DNA of 64,000 nt. Source: Solwaraspora sp. WMMD1047. GTDB lineage: Bacteria > Actinomycetota > Actinomycetes > Mycobacteriales > Micromonosporaceae. Position 1 is the first letter of the stretch; each line of letters begins with the position of its first letter. This document shows, piece after piece, positions 30,141-40,909 of the stretch. The notes below the pieces were generated by a model. That model was not told where the DNA came from. It searched no databases and saw nothing but the letters and a program-made list of their open reading frames with translations. The translations under genes and the position numbers were made by a program. The stretch spans positions 3,452,501-3,516,500 of the forward strand of contig NZ_JARUBL010000001.1 of NCBI RefSeq assembly GCF_029626155.1, read 5' to 3'.

Positions 30141-31910
30141 GTGAACAGATCTGCCCGGAGGCGCGGTGTCGCCTTGCTCGCTAGCCTGCTCTGCGTGCTC
30201 GCCGCGGTTCCGGGCGCGGCCCGCGCCGACAACCCGATCGTGCAGACGATCTACACCGCCGACCCGGCGCCGCTCGTCCACGACGGACGGGTCTACCTCT
30301 ACACCGGTCACGACGAGGACGGGTCCACCTACTTCACCATGCGGGACTGGCGCGTCTTCTCCTCGGTGGACATGGTCAACTGGACCGACCACGGCTCGCC
30401 GATGAGCCTGGCCACGTTCAGCTGGGCCAGCGCCGACGCGTGGGCCGGCCACACCATCGAACGCAACGGGCGCTTCTACTGGTACGTGCCGGTCAAGAAC
30501 CGGGCCACCGGACGGATGGCGATCGGCGTGGGCGTCTCCGAGAGCCCCACCGGTCCGTTCCGCGACGCCATTGGCCGTCCGCTGGTGGAGAACGGCGAGA
30601 TCGATCCGCACGCGTTCATCGACGACAACGGGCAGGCGTACCTCTACTGGGGCAACCCGAACCTGTGGTACGTGCGCCTGAACTCCGACATGATCTCGTA
30701 CTCGGGTAGCGCCACCCAGATCCCGCTCACCACCGCCGGCTTCGGCACCCGGAGCGGCAACACGAGCCGCCCGACCCTCTACGAGGAGGGTCCCTGGGTC
30801 TACAAGCGCAACGGCACGTACTACAACGTCTTCGCGGCCGAATGCTGCTCGGAGTTCATCGCCTACTCGACCGCCCCCGGCCCGACCGGGCCGTGGACCT
30901 ACCGGGGCACGGTCATGCCGAGGCAGGGCAGCTCGTTCACGAACCACCCCGGCGTCATCGACTACAAGGGCGGCTCGTACTTCTTCTACCACAACGGCGC
31001 GTTGCCCGGCGGGGGCGGCTACGCCCGCTCGGTCGCGGTGGAGCAGTTCAGTTACCGGTCCGACGGCACCATCCCGACGATGAACATGACCACCACCGGG
31101 GCGCCTCAGATCGGCACGCTCAACCCGTATCTGCGTCAGGAGGCCGAGACGATCGCCTGGTCCTCCGGCGTGGAGACCGAGCCGGCCAGCGAGGGCGGCA
31201 TGAACGTCGGCTGGCTCGAGAACGGCGACTACATCAAGGTCAAGGGGGTCGCGTTCGGTTCCGGCGCCACCTCGTTCACCGCCCGGGTGGCCTCGGCGAC
31301 AAGCGGCGGACGGATCGAGGTGCGGCTCGGCAGCGCCAGCGGCACCACCGTGGGCACCTGCACCGTCGCGGGCACCGGCGGCTGGCAGACCTGGACCACC
31401 GTCACCTGTCCGGTAAGCGGCGCCACCGGCACCCAGGACGTGTTCCTGCGGTTCGCCGGCGGCAGCGGCAACCTGTTCAACGTCAACTGGTGGCAGTTCA
31501 GCCAGGGCTCCGGGCCGACCACGCCGCCACCCACCACGCCGCCACCCACGACTCCGCCGCCGACCACCGCGCCGCCGACCACCCCGCCGCCCACGACCAC
31601 GCCGCCGCCCAGCGGTGGCGGGTGCACCGCCACCTACCGCACCACGAGCACGTGGAGCGGTGGCTTCCAGGGCGAGGTCACCGTCACCGCCGGCGCCTCG
31701 GCGATCAGGGGATGGACCGTGCGCTGGAACCTGGCCGGCGGCCAGAGCATCGCCCAGGTCTGGAACGGCAACCTGAGCATCAGCGGCTCGACCGCCTCGG
31801 TGACGAACGTCAGCTACAACGGTGCCCTTGCGGCGGCGGGATCGGCAACGTTCGGCTTCCTTGGCAGCGGCACGGCATCGACCCCGACGCCCACCTGCAC
31901 CGCGTCCTGA
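30141..31910 (+). CDS. Secreted GH43 arabinofuranosidase/xylosidase with CBM6 and CBM2
   Basis: 589 residues. A signal peptide ends near ARADN. The GH43 propeller has its three acids in YTADPAPLV (Asp base), GEIDPHAFID (Asp) and TLYEEGPWVYK (Glu acid). A CBM6 follows (about 331-455: EAETIAW, ENGDYIKVKGV), then a TTPPP linker (458-490) and a CBM2 (493-589). CBM6 binds xylan chain ends and CBM2 anchors to the wall. GTG 30141 has AAGGAGGGC ten bases upstream. The enzyme probably trims arabinose or xylose from arabinoxylan. It leads a likely operon with GH95 65 bases downstream. Confidence 0.9.
   Translation: MNRSARRRGVALLASLLCVLAAVPGAARADNPIVQTIYTADPAPLVHDGRVYLYTGHDEDGSTYFTMRDWRVFSSVDMVNWTDHGSPMSLATFSWASADAWAGHTIERNGRFYWYVPVKNRATGRMAIGVGVSESPTGPFRDAIGRPLVENGEIDPHAFIDDNGQAYLYWGNPNLWYVRLNSDMISYSGSATQIPLTTAGFGTRSGNTSRPTLYEEGPWVYKRNGTYYNVFAAECCSEFIAYSTAPGPTGPWTYRGTVMPRQGSSFTNHPGVIDYKGGSYFFYHNGALPGGGGYARSVAVEQFSYRSDGTIPTMNMTTTGAPQIGTLNPYLRQEAETIAWSSGVETEPASEGGMNVGWLENGDYIKVKGVAFGSGATSFTARVASATSGGRIEVRLGSASGTTVGTCTVAGTGGWQTWTTVTCPVSGATGTQDVFLRFAGGSGNLFNVNWWQFSQGSGPTTPPPTTPPPTTPPPTTAPPTTPPPTTTPPPSGGGCTATYRTTSTWSGGFQGEVTVTAGASAIRGWTVRWNLAGGQSIAQVWNGNLSISGSTASVTNVSYNGALAAAGSATFGFLGSGTASTPTPTCTAS
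31516..31611 (+). repeat. TTPPP-linker repeat in the GH43 gene
   Basis: ACCACGCCGCCACCC-type units repeat and encode the Thr-Pro linker between CBM6 and CBM2. This DNA resembles the esterase linker at 4561-4669. Confidence 0.85.
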
Positions 31911-31975
31911 CCGGGGGAACCGGCGCCACCCCCCGCGACCGCACCACCATCCGATCTGCGCGGCTTGGAGAGAAC

Positions 31976-34822
31976 ATGCCCGACGTGACACGAAGGAACG
32001 TACTCATGGCCGGGGCGGCGGGCGCCGGCGCGGCGCTGCTGCCGGTCGCGTGGAGCGCCGTCGCCCGAGCCGGCGCGGTGGCGCCGCCGGAGGTGCTGGC
32101 CGCGGGGGACATGGCGCTGTGGTACGACGAGCCGGCGGGGACCGACTGGCTCCGTGCGCTGCCGATCGGGAACGGCCGACTCGGCGCGATGGTGTTCGGC
32201 AACGTCGACACCGAACGGCTCCAGCTCAACGAGGACACCGTCTGGGCCGGCGGCCCATACGACTCGGCCAACCCCCGGGGTGCGGCGAACCTCGCCGAGA
32301 TCCGGCGGCGGGTCTTCGCCGACCAGTGGGGCCAGGCGCAGGATCTGATCAACCAGACGATGATGGGGAGCCCCGGCGGCCAGCTCGCCTACCAGCCGGT
32401 GGGCAACCTCCGGCTGGCCCTCGGGTCGGCCAGCGGGGCGTCGCAGTACAACCGGACCCTCGACCTCACCACCGCCACCGTCACCACGACCTACGTGCTC
32501 AACGGGGTCCGGTACCAGCGCGAGATGTACGCCAGCGCGCCCGACCAGGTGATCGTGATCCGGTTGACCGCCGACCGCGCCAACTCGATCTCGTTCAACG
32601 CCACCTTCGACAGCCCGCAGCGGACCACGGTGTCCAGTCCGGACGGCGCCACCATCGCGCTGGACGGCATCTCCGGCAACATGGAGGGGGTCACCGGCTC
32701 GGTGCGCTTCCTGGCCCTGGCCAACGCGACCGTGACCGGTGGCACGGTCAGCAGCTCCGGCGGCACCCTGCGGGTGTCCGGCGCCACCAGCGTGACGGTC
32801 CTGGTGTCGATCGGTTCCAGCTACGTCAACTACCGGATCGTCAACGGCGACTACCAGGCGATGGCGCGCAACCGGCTCAGCGCGGCCCGCCAGGTCGGCC
32901 TCGACCAGTTGCGCAGCCGCCACCTCGCCGACTACCAGGCACTGTTCAACCGGGTGACCATCGACCTGGGTCGGACCGCCGCCGCGGACCAGCCCACCGA
33001 CGTCCGGATCGCCCAGCACGCCAGCACCAACGACCCGCAGTTCTCGGCGCTGCTGTTCCAGTTCGGGCGGTACCTGCTCATCTCCTCCTCCCGGCCGGGC
33101 ACCCAGCCGGCGAACCTGCAGGGCATCTGGAACGACTCGATGACCCCGCCCTGGGACTCGAAGTACACGATCAACGCCAACCTGCCGATGAACTACTGGC
33201 CCGCCGACACCACGAATCTCTCCGAGTGCTTCCGGCCGGTGCTGGACATGGTCCGGGATCTCGCGGTGACCGGAGCCCGGGTCGCCCAGGCGCAGTACGG
33301 AGCCGGCGGGTGGGTCACCCACCACAACACCGACGCCTGGCGCGGCGCCTCGGTTGTCGACGGCGCGTTCTGGGGCATGTGGCAGACGGGCGGCGCCTGG
33401 CTGGCGTCGCTGATCTGGGAGCACTACCTGTTCACCGGCGACATCGAGCTCCTCCGGGCCAACTACCCGGCCCTCAAGGGCGCCGCCCAGTTCTTCCTCG
33501 ACACCCTGGTCGCCCATCCGACCCTTGGCTACCTGGTCACGAACCCGTCGAACTCGCCGGAGCTGGCGCATCACGCCGACGTTAGCGTCTGCGCAGGACC
33601 CACCATGGACAACCAGATCCTGCGCGACCTGTTCGACGCCGCCGCCCGGGCCAGCGAGGTGCTCGGCGTCGACGCCACCTTCCGCTCCCAGACCCGCACC
33701 GCGCGGGACCGGCTGCCACCGATGCGCGTCGGTTCCCGCGGCAACATCCAGGAGTGGCTCGCCGACTGGATCGAGCCCGAGCGCAACCACCGGCACGTCT
33801 CCCACCTCTACGGGCTGCATCCCAGCAACCAGATCACCAGGCGAGGAACCCCACAGCTCTACGAGGCCGCCCGCCGGACCCTGGAGCTGCGCGGCGACGA
33901 CGGAACCGGCTGGTCACTCGCCTGGAAGATAAACTTCTGGGCCCGGTTGGAGGACGCCGCCCGCGCCCACAAGCTGCTGCGGGACCTGGTACGCACCGAT
34001 CGGCTCGCCCCGAACATGTTCGACCTGCACCCGCCGTTCCAGATCGACGGGAACTTCGGCGCCACCGCCGGCATCGCGGAGATGCTGCTGCACAGCCACA
34101 ACGGGGAGCTGCATCTGCTGCCCGCGCTGCCGAGTGCCTGGCCCACCGGCCAGGTGGCGGGACTACGCGGCCGGGGCGGCTACACCGTCGGCATCGCCTG
34201 GACCGGCGGCCAGACCGACGAGTTCGTCGTCCGGGCCGACCGCGACGGCTCGGTGCGGCTGCGCTCCCGACTCTTCACCGGAGCCTTCACCCTCGTCGAC
34301 ACCGCCGACGGCAGCACGCCGGCCACCACCCGCCCCGAGACGGACGTTGTCGCCCTCGACGTCCGCGCCGGCCACACGTACCGGGCGGCCCGCCCCGGGG
34401 TGACCCCCACCCCGACGCTGACCCCCACCCCGACGCCATCCGAATCCCCGACCCCGACCCCGACCCCGACGCCGACCCCGACCGCGATCCCGACCACAAC
34501 CAGCCCGCCCGCGCCGTCCGGCGCCCGGGCGGTCTACCGGGTGACGAACTCCTGGCCGGGCGGCTACCAGGGCGAGGTCACCGTCACCGCGGGTTCGGCT
34601 CCGATCCGGGGGTGGACGGTCGCCTGGACGTTCACCGATGGTCAGCGCCTCAACCAGGTGTGGGGCGGTACGCACACCCAGAGCGGGGCGAACGTCACGG
34701 TCACGAACGCCGCGTACAACGGTGCCCTGCCCGCCGGCGGCTCCACCACGTTCGGCTTCATCGCCGCGGTGACCGGCGCCAACAACCCGCCGACGAACCT
34801 CACCTGCACCACGACCTCCTGA
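31976..34822 (+). CDS. Secreted GH95 alpha-L-fucosidase/galactosidase with CBM2
   Basis: 948 residues. A twin-arginine start (TRRNVLMAG) implies export by Tat in folded form. The GH95 catalytic set is complete: Asn400 and Asn402 in NANLPMNYWP, Glu529 in NSPELAHH and Asp691 in QIDGNFG. A PTPT linker (about 809-848) leads to CBM2 (about 853-948). GH95 removes alpha-1,2-fucose or L-galactose by inversion, typically from xyloglucan or rhamnogalacturonan II side chains. ATG 31976 has GGAGAG upstream, and the gene sits 65 bases after GH43. Confidence 0.92.
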   Translation: MPDVTRRNVLMAGAAGAGAALLPVAWSAVARAGAVAPPEVLAAGDMALWYDEPAGTDWLRALPIGNGRLGAMVFGNVDTERLQLNEDTVWAGGPYDSANPRGAANLAEIRRRVFADQWGQAQDLINQTMMGSPGGQLAYQPVGNLRLALGSASGASQYNRTLDLTTATVTTTYVLNGVRYQREMYASAPDQVIVIRLTADRANSISFNATFDSPQRTTVSSPDGATIALDGISGNMEGVTGSVRFLALANATVTGGTVSSSGGTLRVSGATSVTVLVSIGSSYVNYRIVNGDYQAMARNRLSAARQVGLDQLRSRHLADYQALFNRVTIDLGRTAAADQPTDVRIAQHASTNDPQFSALLFQFGRYLLISSSRPGTQPANLQGIWNDSMTPPWDSKYTINANLPMNYWPADTTNLSECFRPVLDMVRDLAVTGARVAQAQYGAGGWVTHHNTDAWRGASVVDGAFWGMWQTGGAWLASLIWEHYLFTGDIELLRANYPALKGAAQFFLDTLVAHPTLGYLVTNPSNSPELAHHADVSVCAGPTMDNQILRDLFDAAARASEVLGVDATFRSQTRTARDRLPPMRVGSRGNIQEWLADWIEPERNHRHVSHLYGLHPSNQITRRGTPQLYEAARRTLELRGDDGTGWSLAWKINFWARLEDAARAHKLLRDLVRTDRLAPNMFDLHPPFQIDGNFGATAGIAEMLLHSHNGELHLLPALPSAWPTGQVAGLRGRGGYTVGIAWTGGQTDEFVVRADRDGSVRLRSRLFTGAFTLVDTADGSTPATTRPETDVVALDVRAGHTYRAARPGVTPTPTLTPTPTPSESPTPTPTPTPTPTAIPTTTSPPAPSGARAVYRVTNSWPGGYQGEVTVTAGSAPIRGWTVAWTFTDGQRLNQVWGGTHTQSGANVTVTNAAYNGALPAGGSTTFGFIAAVTGANNPPTNLTCTTTS
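34400..34510 (+). repeat. CCGACC-type repeat encoding the PTPT linker of GH95
   Basis: Short CCCCGACC/CCGACC units encode the Pro-Thr linker. Its sequence differs from the TTPPP linkers of the other enzymes. Confidence 0.8.
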
Positions 34823-34878
34823 TCGACGCCTGAACCCCAGCCACCCGGTCCGGTCGTGGCTCCCGGAGCCGGGTTGAA

Positions 34879-34919
34879 GGCCACCGGCCGGCGGTACGCC
34901 GAACCGCCGGCCGGTGGCC
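34879..34919 (+). terminator. Perfect 17-bp hairpin after GH95
   Basis: 34879-34895 pairs with 34903-34919 around a seven-base loop. It is 57 bases after the GH95 stop. Confidence 0.85.
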
Positions 34920-34954
34920 GCTTTCTGACGTCCCCCGCGGTACTTCCCCGACCC

Positions 34955-34984
34955 GGCGGGTGGTGCCGATCGGCACCACCCGCC
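34955..34984. terminator. Perfect 30-bp palindrome between convergent GH95 and GH10 genes
   Basis: 34955-34969 is the reverse complement of 34970-34984, with GATC at its centre. It is symmetric and could stop transcription from both sides. Confidence 0.7.
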
Positions 34985-35010
34985 CGGTGGTCCTCCGCCG
35001 AGCGCGGAAC

Positions 35011-35057
35011 GCGCCGGCGGTGCGGGGAACCGGTAAGGGTTCCCGCACCGCCGGCGC
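35011..35057 (-). terminator. 16-bp hairpin after GH10
   Basis: 35011-35026 pairs with 35042-35057 with a 15-base loop, 15 bases past the GH10 stop on the minus strand. Confidence 0.85.
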
Positions 35058-35071
35058 GCCGGTTCGGTGGG

Positions 35072-36896
<1,825 letters not shown>

Positions 36897-37754
36897 ATGT
36901 CCGAGGAAGTCGACGTGGCGATGGACCCCACCGCGACGCGCTGGTACCCCGGTGCCGAGGCGCGACCGGCGCCGGACGGGCGTACCGCGGCCGGCATCCG
37001 GTACTGGACCTACGGACGCGGCCGGGGTGACCCCTTCCTGCTGGTGCACGGCTGGTGCTGCAACCACCAGTTCATGACCCCGATCGCCTGGCATCTGGCC
37101 CGCCGGCGCGCGCGGGTCATCGCGGTGGACATGCCCGGGCACGGCCAGAGCCCACCGCCGCCGGACGGCTACGGCGTGCCCGAGATGGCCGCCCGGCTCC
37201 AGGCGTTCGCCGCCGAGCTCGACCTGCGCCGGATCGTGGTGATCGGGCACAGCCTCGGTGGGGTCTGGTCGCTGGCCGCCGCCGCCGGGGACCGGGACCG
37301 CTTCCGTGGGCTGATCATGCTCGACTCCGCGGTGGCGGGTCCGCCGGGCGCCGCGGAGGGGATCGCCCAGGTGGCCGAGAGCCTGCGCGACGACACCTCC
37401 GGCGAGGTCCGGGAGTCGATCGTGCGGTCGTACTTCCTCCCGCAGTCCGATCCCCGCCTGGTCGAGTGGGTGGTGGCCCAGATGTCCCAGCCCAGCACCC
37501 AGGTCGCCTACGAGCCCATCGCCGGGCTCGCCGAGTACATCGCCAACGAGGCGGACGCGGCCGCCCTGACCGCCTGGGACCGGCCACTGCTCTACGTCGG
37601 CTCGAACGCCCCGTTCGCCGACTACGCCCGGCTGGCCGAGTTGGCGCCGCAGGCCAGCATCGGGCAGACCGTCGGCTCGGGCCACTTCGTCCAGCTCGAG
37701 GTGCCGACGCAGGTCAACGCGATGATCGACCGGTTCCTGGAGATCACCTCTTGA
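36897..37754 (+). CDS. Alpha/beta-fold hydrolase (cytoplasmic)
   Basis: 285 residues with no signal peptide. Motifs are LLVHGWCCNH (oxyanion), VIGHSLGGVWSL (nucleophile Ser in GHSLGG) and a C-terminal GSGHFVQLE with the catalytic His. The size and motifs fit esterase, lactonase or haloperoxidase-like members. ATG 36897 follows CAGGAGG by six bases. No operon partner: GH10 is divergent and the methyltransferase converges 11 bases after the stop. Confidence 0.9.
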   Translation: MSEEVDVAMDPTATRWYPGAEARPAPDGRTAAGIRYWTYGRGRGDPFLLVHGWCCNHQFMTPIAWHLARRRARVIAVDMPGHGQSPPPPDGYGVPEMAARLQAFAAELDLRRIVVIGHSLGGVWSLAAAAGDRDRFRGLIMLDSAVAGPPGAAEGIAQVAESLRDDTSGEVRESIVRSYFLPQSDPRLVEWVVAQMSQPSTQVAYEPIAGLAEYIANEADAAALTAWDRPLLYVGSNAPFADYARLAELAPQASIGQTVGSGHFVQLEVPTQVNAMIDRFLEITS

Positions 37755-37764
37755 CCGGACGGGG

Positions 37765-38643
37765 TCAGCGGGGTCGGCGCCGGTCGGCCGGGTCGGCGGC
37801 CGCCCCGTCGGCGCCGGTTCGTACCGCCGTGACGGCAACCGCGCTGTAGGGCACAGTGAAACCGCCGCCGAGTGCGTCGATCGCGTCCCCCACCCCCGAC
37901 AGCACCGCCGCCCGTCGGTCCGGCGGGAGCATGGTGAGGGCCCCGGACGTGGGCAGCAGGTCCAGCCACTCGTCGCGGGTGTAGGCGCGCTGGAAGTCGA
38001 CCTGCCACTGCCGGGGTTCGGCGAATCCACCGGCCGCCCGGATGCCCTCGGCGGCGCGGGTGAACAGCGGCTGATAGCCGGCCGGCCCCGACTGCGCCGA
38101 CGCACCGGCGAAATCGAAGGGCGCGTCGGGAACCTCCCGCCGGTAGACCGCGGCGAAGGCGCCCGCCGCCTCGGCGGGCAGGTCGGACACGCACCAGAAC
38201 GGGGCCAGCAGACCGCCGGGCCGCAGGATGCGCGCCGCCTTGGCGGCGCCGGCGACCGGGTCGATCCAGTGCCAGGCCGTGCCGGCGGTCACCAGGTCGA
38301 ACCGCCGGGCGGCCGGCTCCCAGTCCTCGAAGGTCGCCACCTCGACGTCGAGTCCCCGGCGGCGGGCGAATTCCGCCATCCGTGGGTCGGGTTCGACCCC
38401 GAGCACCCGGCAGCCGGTCGCCTGGAACTGCCGGGCTGCGATGCCGGTGCCGCAGCCGACGTCGAGGACCCGGCCGCCGGGACTGTCGGCGGTGAGCCGT
38501 TCGACCAGGGCGTCGGGATAGCGCGGTCGGGTCCGGTCGTAGCGTTCGGGGTCGATGCCGAACGACTCCGCCACCTGGCGGTGGCCGTCGGAACCGGGTC
38601 GGGGCGGGGCGGGACGGGACGGATCACCAGCCAGAGTGGGCAT
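37765..38643 (-). CDS. SAM-dependent class I methyltransferase
   Basis: 292 residues. Motif I is VLDVGCGTGIAARQF (about 60-74), motif II is VLGVEPDPRMAEFARRRG, and TAGTAWHWIDP follows as in the Methyltransf_11 group. No clue to substrate. Its ATG (38641-38643) lies inside one of two TetR-type palindromes, so the divergent TetR gene at 38726 likely represses it directly. Confidence 0.9.
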   Translation of the reverse strand: MPTLAGDPSRPAPPRPGSDGHRQVAESFGIDPERYDRTRPRYPDALVERLTADSPGGRVLDVGCGTGIAARQFQATGCRVLGVEPDPRMAEFARRRGLDVEVATFEDWEPAARRFDLVTAGTAWHWIDPVAGAAKAARILRPGGLLAPFWCVSDLPAEAAGAFAAVYRREVPDAPFDFAGASAQSGPAGYQPLFTRAAEGIRAAGGFAEPRQWQVDFQRAYTRDEWLDLLPTSGALTMLPPDRRAAVLSGVGDAIDALGGGFTVPYSAVAVTAVRTGADGAAADPADRRRPR

Positions 38644-38651
38644 GCGCCCAC
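38636..38651. promoter_or_regulatory. TetR operator 1 (GTGGGC-ATGC-GCCCAC)
   Basis: A perfect 6+4+6 palindrome overlapping the methyltransferase ATG. Its centre is exactly 20 bases from the centre of operator 2. Confidence 0.75.
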
Positions 38652-38655
38652 AGTA

Positions 38656-38671
38656 GTGGGCAGATGCCCAC
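38656..38671. promoter_or_regulatory. TetR operator 2 (GTGGGCA-GA-TGCCCAC)
   Basis: A perfect 7+2+7 palindrome in the gap between the methyltransferase and TetR genes. The flanks extend it to AGTGGGCA...TGCCCACT. Confidence 0.78.
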
Positions 38672-38725
38672 TCTGGCAAGCTCCGAAGGGCGACGCAGGG
38701 CGGGCAGGAATCGAGAGGAGTGCCG

Positions 38726-39325
38726 GTGCCGACAGGGGTGGCCATCCGGGACGTGCGCGAACAACTCTTCGACGCCGCCGAGAAGGTCCTGCTCCGGGCC
38801 GGTCCGAGCGCCCTGACGAGCCGGTCGGTCACGGCGGAGGCGGGTTGTGCCAAGGGGGTCCTGCACCGGCACTTCGCCGACTTCGACGACTTTCTTGCCG
38901 CCTTCGTGCTGGATCGCAGCGGTCGGATGAACGCCCGAACCGCCGCGCTGCGCGAGTCAGCCGGGACCGGCACGGTCGCCGACAACCTCACCGGCGCGCT
39001 GACGGCGCTCTTCGAATCGGTCGCGGTGGCGGTTGTCGCGCTGGTCAGCTTCCGCGACGAGCTGCGCAGCCGGCTGCGGCAGACCTGGCCGGCCGGGGTG
39101 CCGGTCCTGACCGAGGCGGCCACGATGATCGCCGACTACCTCGCCGCGGAGCAGGCGGTGGGCCGGCTGGCGGTCGACGCCGACGTGGAGACGCTCGCCG
39201 CCATGCTGATCGGCACCGGGCATCTCCTCTACGCCGACCGGCGGGGCGCCCGGCCGCCGACCGACGCCGTGCGCCGGATGGTGGGCAACGTCCTCGCCAG
39301 CGCCGGCCCGGCACCCCGCGACTGA
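38726..39325 (+). CDS. TetR-family transcriptional regulator
   Basis: 199 residues. HTH is LTSRSVTAEAGCAKGVLHRHFADFDDF near the N-terminus; the rest is the helical ligand domain. GTG 38726 is preferred because AGAGGAG ends five bases before it; GTG 38720 overlaps that site. It is divergent from the methyltransferase and probably represses both genes through the two phased palindromes. Confidence 0.92.
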   Translation: MPTGVAIRDVREQLFDAAEKVLLRAGPSALTSRSVTAEAGCAKGVLHRHFADFDDFLAAFVLDRSGRMNARTAALRESAGTGTVADNLTGALTALFESVAVAVVALVSFRDELRSRLRQTWPAGVPVLTEAATMIADYLAAEQAVGRLAVDADVETLAAMLIGTGHLLYADRRGARPPTDAVRRMVGNVLASAGPAPRD

Positions 39326-39340
39326 ACCGGGCGCCGGTCC

Positions 39341-39369
39341 CGCCGGGCCGCGCGGGTGGCGGCCCGGCG
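39341..39369. terminator. 11-bp hairpin between convergent TetR and GH43 genes
   Basis: 39341-39351 pairs with 39359-39369 around a seven-base loop. It can serve both genes. Confidence 0.75.
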
Positions 39370-39375
39370 CGGCGG

Positions 39376-40830
39376 TCAGGAGGTGACGCGGAAGGTGGCG
39401 TCGCTGCGGCCCTGCGCGTCGGTGATCGGATCCAGTCGCAGCAGGTACCCGTAGTGCCTGAGGTACCGGTCCGGGAAGTTGTACGACTGGAACGACGACC
39501 AGCCGGAGTCGGCCAGCCCGGCGACCCGGCGGAAGGTGGCGTCGGCGGCGAAGGTGGCCGAGCCGTCGTTGGCGGCCAGCACGAAGTCGTACCCGTAGTG
39601 CCGCAGGTAGTAGCCCGGGTAGTTGACCGACTCGAACGACAGGTATCCGGAGCTGTTCGCCAGCCCGGGGACCAGCCGGAACTGGGCGTCCTGGGCGGGG
39701 CTGACGTTCGGGTCGATGCGCACGTCGAGATTCGCGTGCCGCACGTACCGGTCCTGGTAGTTGTACGACTGGAGGCGGTTGACCGGGGTGCTGGCCCCCC
39801 ACCGGCCCAGCACCCGGCTCTCCTCGGCGGCGGTCAGGTTCAGGATCGAACCGTGCCGCTTGCGGTTGCCGCCCATGCTGTATCCGGACCGGTGCTGGAA
39901 GTTGCCGGTGGCGCCCAGGTTCGTCGAGGTGACGGGAAGGTAGCCCCGGCCGGTGGCGTACTGGTCGAGCCAGAGGGCCCACTCGTTGCGCCCGTTGAAC
40001 TGTGCCCACATCGGACCCTCGACGACGTTGCCGCCGCCGGTGCCGTTGGAGATGCCCAGGTGCGACAGGTTGCCCAGTGTCGTCCAGGAGCCGAGGACCG
40101 AGTTGCTGGCCTCGATGGTGATGTGGCCGTCGGCCGACGCCCGGTAGTAGCGGTAACCGCCGACACTGTTCGGCACCTCGACCAGCTGGGTGTCGATGAT
40201 GCCCTGGCTACCGGGCCGCTCGATGTAGAGCTGCGGTGCGGTGAAGCTGCGGAAGTCGCTGGTGCGTGCGTACCAGATGCGGTGTTTTGTCACGCCGTTG
40301 CGGGCCGAGTTGGTCGCCCAGTAGACCACGTAGTCGCCGGTGGCGGGGTTGTAGATCGCCTCCGGGGCCCAGGCGTTGCCGGCGCCGGGGATGCCGGCGG
40401 CGACGTTCACCAGCCGGGGCGCGGACCAGTTCACCAGGTCGGTCGACTCCCAGACGACGAGTGAGGTGCTGCCCCGGTTCGCCGCGTCGTTCCACGAGGT
40501 GCCGCTGGCGATCCGCAGGTCGGTGGCGACGATCCAGTAACGGTCCCCGGCCGGGGACCGGACCAGCGCGGGGTCCCGGACCCCCCGGGTACCGACCGTG
40601 GAGAGCAGGACCGGACCCCCGCTGTTCAGGTCGCTCCAGTTCAGCCCGTCCCGGCTGTGGGCGAGGTAGATCTGTTCGCCGTTCGCCGACTCACCGGTGA
40701 AGTGGGCCATCAGGTAGCCGGTGAACGGTTCCAGGGCGGCCGCCTCCCGGCGGGTGGTCACGGTCAGCGAGGTGAAGGCCAGACAGACCAGCATCAGCAG
40801 GGCGCCGGTCCTGGTGAGGGCTCTCGACAT
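39376..40830 (-). CDS. Secreted GH43-like glycosidase with C-terminal AbfB (CBM42)
   Basis: 484 residues. The signal peptide spans about the first 30 residues. The propeller has TRGVRDPALVRSPAG, NAWAPEAIYNP and the acid region VVEGPMWAQF, a GH43 order. The C-terminal AbfB domain (about 350-484) shows the three-fold repeat LQSYNYQDRYVRH, FESVNYPGYYLRH and FQSYNFPDRYLRH, which binds arabinofuranose side chains. It should act on arabinan or arabinoxylan. ATG 40828-40830 has AAGGAG upstream. It follows another GH43-AbfB gene on the same strand by 79 bases. Confidence 0.88.
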   Translation of the reverse strand: MSRALTRTGALLMLVCLAFTSLTVTTRREAAALEPFTGYLMAHFTGESANGEQIYLAHSRDGLNWSDLNSGGPVLLSTVGTRGVRDPALVRSPAGDRYWIVATDLRIASGTSWNDAANRGSTSLVVWESTDLVNWSAPRLVNVAAGIPGAGNAWAPEAIYNPATGDYVVYWATNSARNGVTKHRIWYARTSDFRSFTAPQLYIERPGSQGIIDTQLVEVPNSVGGYRYYRASADGHITIEASNSVLGSWTTLGNLSHLGISNGTGGGNVVEGPMWAQFNGRNEWALWLDQYATGRGYLPVTSTNLGATGNFQHRSGYSMGGNRKRHGSILNLTAAEESRVLGRWGASTPVNRLQSYNYQDRYVRHANLDVRIDPNVSPAQDAQFRLVPGLANSSGYLSFESVNYPGYYLRHYGYDFVLAANDGSATFAADATFRRVAGLADSGWSSFQSYNFPDRYLRHYGYLLRLDPITDAQGRSDATFRVTS

Positions 40831-40909
40831 GAACGGTTCTCCTTCGGGCGACAGCGATCGGGGCGACGGGCGGGTCGGGGCGACGGGCGGGTCGGTGCGA
40901 CGGCGCGGG

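Noticed and set aside
30842-31975. Long N-terminal extension of the GH95 frame into the GH43 gene
   Set aside because: It is the shadow frame of GH43. The Tat signal and ribosome site at 31976 define the real start.
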